64,000 bases of DNA from Siphonodentalium dalli (lineage: Eukaryota; Mollusca; Scaphopoda; Gadilida; Siphonodentaliidae), in NCBI GenBank assembly GCA_032622095.1, contig CP136062.1:151462875-151526874 (forward strand), in the 5' to 3' direction. Numbering within the stretch: the stretch's first letter is position 1; each line of letters opens with the position of its first letter. The notes beneath the pieces were generated by a model, which saw nothing but the letters and a program-made list of their open reading frames with translations, was not told the origin of the DNA and searched no databases. Shown piece by piece: positions 48,260-59,900 of the stretch. Made by a program: the position numbers and the translations under genes.

Positions 48260-48689
48260 TCTTATATATGAGTGAAATGCTCAAAAGTTATTTTAATGCT
48301 GAGCAAAAGAGATGATTTTGTATGGAAAATAATGTACGGTATGTACAAACACATTTTTTATTCTCGTGTATGGGCAATTTAGTTATTCATAAATTATTTC
48401 CTACTGGAGTGTAATATGATATATCAGACCAATTCATCCATATTCACAAATGTAGTACACGTGCATTAATTGTGTCGTCTGCCAATTTAATTGGATAATA
48501 AAGATACTTTCCAGAGAAGATGACGCCTACCGGTAAGCATAATGAGGTCCCAAGAGAGTGAGTTTAGTGATGCTAGCCCACTGTGAAAATGTCTGGCACA
48601 CATTTGGAGGCCTGGTTTAAAGACATATTCATGAAATATTACAGTGATTAAAATTGGCAAGTTACAATGTTGGTCTGTCCATCAGCAAT
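48260..48689. other. Intergenic DNA with a short family-H fragment
   Basis: ATGAGGTCCCAAGAGAGTGAGTTTAGTGATGCTAGCCC at about 48541-48585 is a solo family-H piece. Confidence 0.45.
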
Positions 48690-49410
48690 TTCCGTTAGCA
48701 CACCCTAAAAAACAAGGCCACCAGCAGCAATCTTGGATATTACTCTGCATGACTTAATCCTTCGGCACAACCTACAGGTCACATCTCTCATCCAACCATC
48801 TCCAAACTACATATGGGTCTTTGGGGTGACATCTAGATGGGAGCCATTGATTTTTTCTGAAATTCTTTTTAAAAAGCAGCCATTTTGGGATTTCAAATTT
48901 TAATCCATTGGCACTCCCTGCAGCCCGCATTTATTGGAGAATTGTTTTGAAAATTTGCAGGCATGTTTTGAATCACCTCTAGATTGAACAATTTGCTATC
49001 TTTTATTTTACTCTTTGCATGACTAGATCCTTTCCCCATGCCCTACAGGCCACATCCCTCATTGGATCATCACTAAACTTAGTACAGATCTTTGAGGTGA
49101 CCAAATAGGTGGGAGCCATCTATTTTTACCACAAAAATTTCAAAAACATGGTCACTGGCAGCCATCTTGGATGTTACTCTTTGCATCACTAAATAATTTG
49201 GCATGTCCTTCAACCAACATTTTTCATCCAATTGATCCCAAACTGCATATGGCTTTTCGTTTGACCTCTGGTTTTGGTGACCATAAGATTTTTCCGAATT
49301 TTATTTAAAAACATGGCCGATGTAAACATCTTGTATTACATAGACATTCTAAATTTCTGCATTCCTTATCGCTCAATTAACTGTAACATTTGACATTAAC
49401 CCCTTTCCAA
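48690..49410. repeat. Interspersed block of ~170-bp units with CATCTTGGAT
   Basis: Repeated words include CAGCAGCAATCTTGGATATT, CTCATCCAACCATC, TTTGGGGTGACATCTAG and GATGGGAGCCATTGA. Three to four diverged units are visible. A second block is at 60340-61030. Confidence 0.6.
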
Positions 49411-50212
49411 GTTGAGCTTCAGTGTTATTGACACATTAATTTAAAGTGGCGTGTCCGTTTAAAGTCATATGTTTTTAATTTATATTTTTACTCGTTTTAG
49501 AGACATGCCCCTGTGGTATCAAAGCAATATCTTGATGACAAAAATTATATATGGGTCCTGAATTCATATTCATTTTATTTTAATTTAAGGTTGGGTTTTT
49601 CAATTTATATGAAAAATGATAGGTAGAAACCAGTAGAAAGTTCCATGTCTCACCAATTATTCATGACTGGGATGATAGGATATACATCATATGTGTATAA
49701 TGAAGAAGTTTTTAGTAGACTCAACCCAGTACTATGTTTATAGCAGCATACAGCCGGTGGTGTGTATGCACATCTGTCAATAGCTGCCAGATGAAGAGCC
49801 AAGCAAAAATACAATATTAATGGTAATTTTAAGGATCACGTATTCCCTTCACAGAGCAGTCCCAGATACTATGGTATTACTGTCATTTTAACCAATGGCT
49901 TACCATAGAACAATGCTTGTTGAATAGTGTCCTACAGTAACACCAACAAGCCATCTCTGCTCCACTTTAAGTGGATTTCATATGGTCAGTTATATTCTTT
50001 GTTTGACTGTTGGTCTCTTTGTACAATAAAAGAAAAAAAAAGTTGATTATTTGATTGTTGAATAAAAACAATAATTATATATTCAGAGATAAATTATAGA
50101 TATGATCATGCAAACAGTTGTCTGCCACCAAGATTCTCAGCATGTATAACATTTCCAATGAAATTAGACAATGCTATTCTTTTGACAAATTTCAAACATT
50201 GGATCTTCTCAG
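49411..50212. other. Intergenic DNA, no gene seen
   Basis: AT-rich, nothing recognised. Confidence 0.5.
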
Positions 50213-50616
50213 TGCTCTTTACCCAACAGTTATGCCCTGTGCCAATGCATTCTCTTATATATGCGAGTCGACCATAGGTCGCCTCGCATATATAAGAGAA
50301 TGCATTGCATATATAAGAGAATGCATTGGCTTAACACATTATAAATTATAAAATTGTTAAAGAATGTAAGAAAAAATGGTAAAAAGTGTTTTAGGCCAAT
50401 GCATTCTCTTATATATGCGAGGCGACCTATGGTCGACTCGCATATATAAGAGAATGCATTGGCACAGGGCATAACTGTAACTATCACAATGTGGTCAAGG
50501 AGCCGGTTCCAATGATATCCATATTTGTATGGTTCTATTGAGACAGACCGAAGATATTTTAGGCTGTTGAAGCTTTATTTGGCCGGTTTTGGCCGGTTTG
50601 TTGGGTAAAGGGTTAA
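50213..50616. mobile_element. Family P2 copy 5
   Basis: The left end CTCTTTACCCAACAGTTATGCC has lost its TTAA. The right end is TTGGGTAAAGGGTTAA. The first hairpin has an extra repeated half-arm (GCATATATAAGAGAATGCATTG twice in succession near 50287-50329). Confidence 0.8.
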
Positions 50617-51795
50617 TAATCATTGGAATTATTCTTCATTAATTAATTTAATATCAAATACTTATGTTATTTATGAATGTCAATTTTATTTCTTATACTA
50701 ATTCACACTCTTAATTCACTCTATATATATATCGATGTCTGGACATTGGCGCGTTCTTCTGTTACCGGATGAGCCGGTACGGAGGAGGTCGCACCAGAAC
50801 GTTTATTTTATACAGCTGTTGGTCATGTGACACGTCTTTTTGCACCGATTTTGACATTTCTTTAGCACGCAAACAATACAATAAAACAGGTAATTTTCTG
50901 ATGTCACGATTCAATACCGATATCTTGTGGTTCAGATTATCATTAGCTCACACTTTAAGAGTTGACTCAACTTTTTCGTCCTTGCGTTTCATCATTTTAT
51001 CAGTTCAAGTTTCGGCATGTTTGACCAATGTCCATCCACAGCTCAAGATTTCAAGATTCAATGAAATTTTATGAATTAATAATGAAAGCTTATTTGATTA
51101 AGATTATTGGTGATTTATTTAATTAATAATCAAAGCTGCAATTTAATGTAATAGGAGCTCCAATAAGAGAAATCTAAGGTACCCTCCTCCGTTGATGATT
51201 TTGATATCTAGCCACCCGAAAGATCACGGCATGCCATATGAATTTCTACCAGCTACGTGTACATGTAGGTCAGGGAAATTCAGAAATGAGGGACCAATCC
51301 TTGATCCAAGTTCTTTGATATCATGTGATTAGTTACCATTTCTGGATTTCCCTGCTGACCTGCCTATGCCTGTATGTCATAAAAAAAGTAAAGATAAATT
51401 CATGTGAACTAAGCACCTGTTACAAATATGGGTAACGCTAGTACATGTACTACTAGTATATAAAGACAAGGTGTGGTAGAATCTATGATTTTCCACTACT
51501 CAGAAAAGTGTTGATTTTGATCAATTTACCAAATCAATGATATCAAAATTGTCACAGATCAATTGGTAACAATAAAATAATCATTAAAGCCACATTCGGT
51601 GGTGGAAACATCATAATTTGGAATTATTTTTATTATGTTCTTCTTCAGTCAGCAGTTAATAGTTACATGTATCAACAGTCAAGGAATATAACCACGTTTT
51701 CTTTACGGCCTTTAATCACGGTGCTGAAGCAGTCACAGAAATGTTAACTGCTGTGCAGTTATGGTTTTTAGTTTTTTACCACAGTTATAAATGCA
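50617..51795. other. Intergenic DNA, no gene seen
   Basis: A 101-codon frame at 50769-51074 lacks any recognisable family and is not called. Confidence 0.4.
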
Positions 51796-51803
51796 TATTA
51801 ATC

Positions 51804-53258
51804 TAGGGACCTGCGAATATTCGAGATTTGATTCGATGTCGATATCGGGCACCCGATTCGAGATCGACACCGAATTGGTCCGCTGATTCGGATATTTTCG
51901 AATCAGTGTTACTTTGGTGTAGTCTCGTTTTTGCATCTAAATAACACATGCCAAATGACCTGCACTCACAAAAATTGATACACAAGGTTGCCAAGTTACC
52001 CAATGTATGCCATTCAGAATAGACGTGATTATACAAATTATGTGTTTCGATCGGAACCCTTGGCGGTGATCAATCGCTGCATATATTTGTAATCTGTATC
52101 GACACTATGTAAAATGTCTACACGGTGTGTGATCGCTAGATACGGAACTCAATTGATTAACTTTTGTTGAGAATTTCATATATCCAATTCAGATTATATG
52201 AATAAAATTCAATGTCAGCCGCTGTTATGAGCGACAAAACATAGATTGGAATGAACAGAAATGATGAGAAACCTTTGAACAATCGGTAATAATTGATAAC
52301 ATTTAATACTTGTAACTTGTGTCTGTTTTCTGGGACCCCCTCAGTGAAGACAACTTCTGTGACTATGTGATGTAGGTGTGGGTGAACAGTTTAACAGATA
52401 AATACCATTGGTATCACCGTATCAGACTACAACAATTATATAGCTGAACGGTGTACCCATTTCCACTTGTGTCAAATCTTTATTATCTTTATTAAATAAT
52501 GTAGACAGATGACTTCCATTCCATGGGGTTTGTGATACTTTGATTGAACTGTCTTTAAGTGTCTTACTGTCACTTCTTGTATCATGTTCGCCATGACATT
52601 GTGTCAGATAGAAATTCAATGCAACATACCCCAAACCCTCCATGAGACTGAGAGTGACTTGTCTATGTCATGATTTTCCTAACAAATAAAAACACAAGTT
52701 CCAATGGATGCTTAAAGGGGTACTGTACCCTAAATCCGGCCATTTATGGGACCATCTCCTTTTATACTCAACAGAATATATGCAACCAAAATGAATGAAT
52801 TTGAGCCATGGATGAGTGCAAAATACACTCATGTGCTCTCTGAACGATGCAAACAACTTGATAATTATAATGAATATGATTTTATGACTCCAGCAATAAA
52901 TTCTTTTTCAGTATAATTACCATGTTGTTTCCATCGTTCAGAGAGCACCTGAGTGTATTTTGCACAAACCCATGTCTCAAATTCATTCATTTGTTACATA
53001 TATTCTATTAAGTATTAAAGTAGATGGTCCCATAAATGGCCAGATTTGGGGTACAGTACCCCTTTAAGGAGATTAACATTGTTATATAGCATCTAGTGAA
53101 TTTCGCAGTCTTTTGTCATGAGACACAGAAATACACAATGGTAGACAATGTCAAGCACTAGCTGATTCGATTCGAGATTCGATTCGATGTCGATATCAGG
53201 AAGGAGATTCGATATCGAGATTCGATTCGATGCAAAATCCCAGATTCGCAGATCCCTA
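51804..53258. mobile_element. hAT-like element with TAGGGACCTGCGAAT ends, ~1.46 kb
   Basis: TAGGGACCTGCGAAT at the left and ATTCGCAGATCCCTA at the right, followed inward by repeated GATTCGATGTCGATATC words on both sides. TATTAATC (51796-51803) and TATTAACC (53259-53266) are an 8-bp target duplication with one mismatch. No transposase is visible. It contains a younger P1 MITE. Confidence 0.7.
52712..53067. mobile_element. P1 MITE copy 3, nested in the 51804 element
   Basis: TTAAAGGGGTACTGTACCC to GGGGTACAGTACCCCTTTAA with TTAA at both ends. Interior matches the copies at 329 and 39712. Confidence 0.8.
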
Positions 53259-53411
53259 TATTAACCCAAGTTAATGGATCAATAACTTAGGGCAGTACAG
53301 TAAGAATAATTACACATGTTGCCAATATATATGCACCCAACAGTTATGAAAATAACCAGGTTGCGTAAGTTAGCTTTTGATTTGACCATCCAATGACTTC
53401 ATTCTTAATAG

Positions 53412-53622
53412 TTAACCCTTTCATGCCAGTGATCTTATATGTGCGAGTCTCCCTTAGGGAGCCTCGCATATACAAGAGAATGGACTGGATTACAAGATCA
53501 AGATAAATATAGTTAGACCAATGCATTCTCTTATATATGGGAGACTTGCATGATGTATAAGAGAATACATTGGCACAGGGTTTTTGCAACATTTCAGTAA
53601 GCGCCAGTCATGGAAGGGTTAA
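53412..53622. mobile_element. Family P3 copy 3
   Basis: TTAACCCTTTCATGCCAGTG to CCAGTCATGGAAGGGTTAA. Two hairpins (CTTATATGTGCGAGTCTCCC and CATTCTCTTATATATGGGAG). A solo end (CCAGTCATGTAAGGGTTAA) follows at about 53712-53730. Confidence 0.7.
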
Positions 53623-53781
53623 AGTTATATGTTTAACCCACAGGAAACACAGATGCATTCACTATGGAGTGTCATCTGCTAGTCTGTGTGAGGCTCTCTA
53701 TGAGTTAAGCTCCAGTCATGTAAGGGTTAAACATATTTTTCAGGCTTTTCTACATGTGATAAAGACCTTCACTTTTTAAAT

Positions 53782-53923
53782 ATGGCCTTGACAATGCCTG
53801 CCTGCACATCATTGATAACTGCATCTAAAAGACTGAGCAATCATCAGCTGCTTCGAAAGATATCAAGTGCAAAGTCAACAAAGGATCTGAAAGCATCATA
53901 CGATGCCATTGTAGTTGGTGCAG
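53782..53923 (+). CDS. PYROXD2: PYROXD2 exon 1 (residues 1-47)
   Basis: ATG at 53782, A at -3 (AAATATGG context). Donor GGTGCAG|GTAGAG. Ends in the middle of the GAG of the FAD-binding motif. Confidence 0.88.
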
Positions 53924-56900
53924 GTAGAGTACAGACTAAATTTCTAAAGTCTTCATGTGCTGACTATCATTCAGCAATAAAAATTAGGAAAAATGTCACA
54001 CAGCAATTTTAATACTGTGGCATTCTCGATTCAACATGTTGTCACGGCATTTCCCACTGCATTGCTTATTGCCGTGGCCAATTTCAAGGACTGTATCATG
54101 GACAGATTAAAGTTTTAGAGGTGTGGTGTGTAAGTTGTGGGTGCCAAGGACTGTATCATGGACAGATTAAAGTTTTAGACGTGTAGTGTGTAAGTGTGGG
54201 TGCCAAGGACTGTATCATGGACAGATTAAAGTTTTAGAGGTGTAGTGTGTAAGTGTGCATAAAGTTTTCAACTTTTCAAAGATTGAATTATTTTTGAAAT
54301 GAAATGCCAATATATCATTTCTCTCCTTTAGTGAAGACCAATTTTAACATGATTATATGTAATTGTGCAACTTTCACAGTAGAATATTGGAAAATCCAGC
54401 TATATTGGAATTTTAATTCATATAAATTATTTAGTAAGCATTGGTTTTTCAATTGAATAAATAATATCTGATGGCAAGGTTTATCTTTATCAACCCTTCT
54501 GGGAATAGTTGATACCAGCATCTGATATAGCTCCTCTTTGCTGCTCTTGAATTTGGTGCAAATCGTGACCAGAATGTTTAATATGAATAACAGTTTCTAT
54601 CTTTCTACTTTGCAGGTCATAATGGACTGATTGCTGTGAGTACAATAAGGAGTTTGAATATCCCATATTTTAAGGATACCATAGGGTTTAATAAACTTTT
54701 TAGATGTTTTGTTTTCTTGCATTAAATCAATAAATCTGAAATTAGAAATAATCCAACAATTTAGGGATAAATTCCCAAATATCGAAGACACTTACATGGT
54801 AGAATCTACAGTAAATAGCTTAATTTTTTTACTTTATTTATCTTGAAGAATGCATACAACTTCATACTCTCCAGGATTATGTTTATGCCCCACCGTGGCA
54901 AGTCTTGAAATAGTGTGCCTGTCATTTGCAGAATGAGGTCCCCAGAGGGTGAATTTAGTGATGCTACCCCGCATAGTGGGCTAACATCACCAAATTCACC
55001 CTCTGGGGACCTCATGGATGCTTATGCCTCAGCAGAATGAGGTTCCCAGAGGGTGAATTTGGTGATGCTAGCCCGCTATGCGTGGTAGCATCACTAAATT
55101 CACCCTCTGGGAACCTCATTCTGCAAATGACAGACACGCTATTTCAAGGCTTGCACCGTGGCAAAATAATTGTGAAATGGCCAAAAAGCATATCTTTTGT
55201 CCTAATGAGCGAATTTATTAACTTTTGATCATGGTGCATTTATTTTCAGGCTTCATATCTGCAGAAAGCTGGCAAGAGAGTTTGTGTGTTGGAGCGACGA
55301 CATGTTATTGGTGGTGCTGCTGTCACTGAAGAAATTATCCCTGGTATGCTTTAACCCTTTCCATAATAAATTGATTCTCCCACTCAGTTAAAAAGAGTAC
55401 ATCAGAAAGATCTATTATTGATTTGCAGGGATGTTAAGGTGATAAAAGCAGACGACAGATAAATAAAAATACAGACAGAATTTTATTTATTGAGGGAAAT
55501 GCTTAGATAATAAGTTAAAAAAAAACAACCTATGGTCGTTTGTTGAACTTATTATCTGAACTTTACCTATGGAATAACAACTCGTCAATGATGCTTTAGT
55601 ATAGAAAGGGTTAACTTAAATTTCTCAGTGCATTTTTACATCCTCATCATTTACTATAGTATTAAATAATTACATCAAGGTTGTATAGAACATTCAGTGT
55701 AAGAATTTTGTTGCAGCGGCATGCGACATTGCAAAAGCCTCTTGGCACAATAAAGGTCAATAAAGGTCCATATAATTTATGATAATTCCACGTCTGTACA
55801 GATGACATGTGTCCATACATCTAGGTGTATATCCAGCCATACATTTATATATATGAACTTCTTATGTGCCCGTTTATTTAAAAATGGGACTTTTTATGTT
55901 ATTGGTCTGTCTGTCCAAAGGTCAGTCTGTATGTTCATTCTCTTCTTTTTTTTCATTTGCTGATGATAAATATAGTAAGTCTGAACTGACTGGAATGAAA
56001 TTTGGTATGTGAGTTTACTATCACAAAATATAGGTCAAGTTCGAATTTGCGTTCCACCCGCAATTTCCACCAAAGTTATGGCCCTTTGTTGGATTTACCA
56101 CGTGTGTATTTTGCCACACCCTAGCGATGCACTTGTTGCATTATATATTGATATTTAAGTACTAAATGTATACAATTTATCTCTTTTGTGAAATAAATAC
56201 TTAATTATTGATTAGAGACATCTCATTTTCATTACACAGGTTTCAAATTTTCCAGAGCTTCATATGTATTGAGCTTACTGAGACCACAAATTATAAAGGA
56301 TCTAGAACTGAAGGTAAGCAGGTTAACTTTTTTCGTGAATTAAAGTGATGTGAAACACTCTGGTGGGGTCATCAAATAGAAATGGAGAATAATCTTGCTC
56401 AAAGTAGTTAATTTTACAAATATTATATTCAAACTGACTACACACACAGTCATTCTTATATATTAATTCAATGCAGTGACTCTCGATGAGGAAATCATTT
56501 TTGTTAGTATGTCGGCTATAGATGAGTCCCGAATCGAGAAGTACATATTTACAAATGAGCGCAGTCAAGTCCATAATATGTCTTTAAGGTTTTAATTGTA
56601 GCATTACCTTATAACTGGATCTATGCTATCTGAATACATTAATTAATGATTAATAAATTCATCATTATCAATGGGGGATGCCACAAAAGTTCTAACTTGA
56701 CATTTTTCTCATTGCAGAAATATGGACTGAAAGTATACATCCGAGATCCTAACTCCTACACACCGTTATTGGAACCAGGAGGGATATCAGGCAAAGCCAA
56801 ATCTCTACTAATCAGTAGAGATCCTCGTGAGACATACAAGTCAATTGCTCAGTTCTCTGAGAAAGACGCCAAGGTCATTATATCATATAACAGGGTGACA

Positions 56901-59900
56901 GACCCCACCCCCTCCCACGAATCATGAGAAGGGTGAATCCTGCATACTGGTTAATAAATATAGAATACAAGTCATGGTTATTTCACACTAAGTCTAATAT
57001 GATAATTTTCACACTTTCGCTATGGTAATGTCCATATTAAACTTCTACGCATCAAGATGTATGATACTGAATTACAGTCATTTTGGCTAAGAAATAATAA
57101 ACATTTGAACAATTTGATGCTATAAAAGCTGCGTACCAGCCTTGTTGCGGAATTCTGTATACAGTAATGCCCTAAATAATCGACCCCTTAACCACAGCAG
57201 AATTATGGGTAATTTTTCAGGATTTAGTCGGAAATATGGCTTGTTGCCATTCATCGGAAAGCTCTCACTGAGAGCTTTCCGATGAATGGCAACAAGCCAT
57301 ATTTTCAGCTAACTCCTGAAATCTTACCCATAATTCTGCTGTGGTTAAGGGGTCGATTACGTAGGGCATTACTGTACCTGTATAGCGGTTAAAATGGGTA
57401 TATGAATCCTGAGTACCAGTTAACAGAGTGGTATCAATCCTGCGTACCACTCAAAATTAGGTTCACCATTTACTTTTGTTGGTTCCTATTTCAGAAAAGT
57501 TATCCTATTTTTCAATGATGGATTCAAGGTCAGTACAAATGCAAACTTTTCATCAATGTGCGTATATTCTGGCGAACACTTAGGCTGAATGGAGTGTCCT
57601 AAAAAGCTTTCATCGAAAAAGTGCTTCTGTCTGAGGCCGAATCATGGGTGTCACGGTGCAGTATGTTCATACATGGCGACAATGGTGCAATGCTAGATCC
57701 TAAATAGGTTCGACAAAAAAACTTAAAAAAAACTCCCACATGAGTTAGGATCCTGCCTGGTGGGTGTAGCGGATTTTAAACTTTCATACAAAATATCCAC
57801 CTTTAAGCAGGATGCAGAACAAGGTATCATATATTTTCGGAATCAAAGCTGTATTTCATGGCACTGAAATATGAGTCTATAGAATAACTCTTTCTTTGAA
57901 GTCTTCAATTATCCACTTGGGACAGGTCAACTGTTCCATTGAGAAGTCTATTCGTGAAAAAAGATTCCCAAATATACTTTTTGAAATTTGTCCTTTGATG
58001 TTTGAGATCATATCCTCTCATCCTTGTGTGTCCCTACAAGCCACTTCATCAGAATCACTGTTAACACTTTCATGACTGGAGCTGTTGGTGCAGCTTTAAA
58101 GATCCTGTGCCAGTGTATTTTCTTAGGGAGCCCCACATATATAAGAAAATGCACTGGCTTACCATGTAAAGGTAAATATTGTTAGGCCAATGTATTCTCT
58201 TTTATGTGCGAGGCTCCCTATGGAAACTCTGTCCATGTATTACTATGAAAACATGGTTTGATACAGCAATCGTCTTTTCATAGATATTCATATTCATAGA
58301 TTTTTATTATTCATGAAATTTCAGGCATTTCCGAAATATGAAGCAGAGTTAGAAGCAATAGTGGATGCAATCCTGCCGATTATTGATAACCGTCCAGCAT
58401 ATCTACCACACCTGTTCTCTGCAGTCAATCAGAATGCAGACTGGAAATCAAGACTGTCAAGCTCCTTAGGCGAAATCGGAAAGGCAGTCAGATTTTCCTG
58501 GCCGCTTTTGTCTGCAGGTGAACAAGCCTGCAAGTAGTGTGTCTGTCATTTGCAGAATGAGGTCATCAGAAGGTGTCCTGCACTATGGGCTAGCATCACC
58601 AAATTCACCCTCTGTTGATCTCATTCTGCTTTGCCCTCATCTTCTGGGAATTTATATTCTCGAATTAACATTGTTTTTATTTCTTTTTCCCCACTGGGAA
58701 GTTTCTGTATTCCCTAATTTGCAGAAGATAAAATGCTTAATTGAGGTAACTAATGGCTGAACATCACCAACTTCAACTGGGGAATTTAAATCTGATCCAA
58801 GGTCTCTCATGGCAGTTGAGGCCTAAAAGCAGAATTAGGTTCCCAGAGGGTGAATTTGGTTATGCTGGTCTGCTGTGCAGGATAGGATCACTAAATTCAC
58901 CCTCTGGGGACCTCATTCTGCAAATGACAGAGATACTATTTGTAGGCTTGCAGGTGAATTGGTTTGAATATTTATAAATTTATTTTATCATATGTTTAAT
59001 TATGTTAACCCTATGGCAATAAACACTCATACTGTGCCTGAGTCTGTGCCTCCATAACTCTGATATATATAATAAATGCATGTGCTCATTGACAATTAGT
59101 TATCTTAGAAAATGTTCAGATAATAAGTTCTGAACATTTCCCACCACTGAATATGAATCTTTAACTGCCGCTTTGTAAATGCAGTGTTGAGAAATGCAAG
59201 AATTTTCAGTGTACAGTCATTATAAAATTTTGTGAGCCAAAAACATTTGGGAGTCTGTTAAAGTGGTGCAATTTTAGCCAGTTGGCCCAGTTACATCATT
59301 ATTGTGAAGAAAAAGACTCAATCGCAATTCGGAATAGGAAGGACAATGAAGTAGAAAGTTATTTCATGTTAACGCCATTTGCAGATGCTGGGCATATATG
59401 TATACTACTTTGTATGTAGTGTGGTTATGTTCCACTTAAATATTTGCGTACAGTTAGTGCACATTTATACTCGATTCTATTTATATAGTCCTTCTCAGCC
59501 AATGAAGTTCAAGTTCTCGTATTATGACTGTGATGTTGTTAAATTTCGCCTTGTGGTACACTCACATTCACAACTGTTCTATATTATAATAAATGTTTAT
59601 AATATAAGAGCAATTAGAGTGGTGTTACATGTACTTATCAGCTTTCAGATTATTGGATATAATACATATCCCCCTATTGAATACATTTACCCTTCCATGA
59701 CTGGAGCTTTCTCAAATTTTGCGAAAACCCTGTGCCAATGCTTTCTCTTATATATGCAAGTCTGCCACAGGGAGCCCTGCATATATAAGAGAATACATTG
59801 GCCTAACAATATTCACCTTGATCTTGTAAGCCAGTGCATTCTCTTATATATGTGAGGCTCCCCATGGGAGACTTGTATATATAAGAGAATGTACTGGCAA

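Noticed and set aside
54806-55228. Frames of the type [10 protein letters not shown]... recurring at several places
   Set aside because: These are translations of family-H palindrome arms. They recur because the repeat recurs, not because a protein family is encoded.
56874-56927. Extension of PYROXD2 exon 5 to an in-frame stop
   Set aside because: The family sequence continues at exon 6 (AFPKY) in phase with the donor at 56873, so the extension is read-through into the intron.
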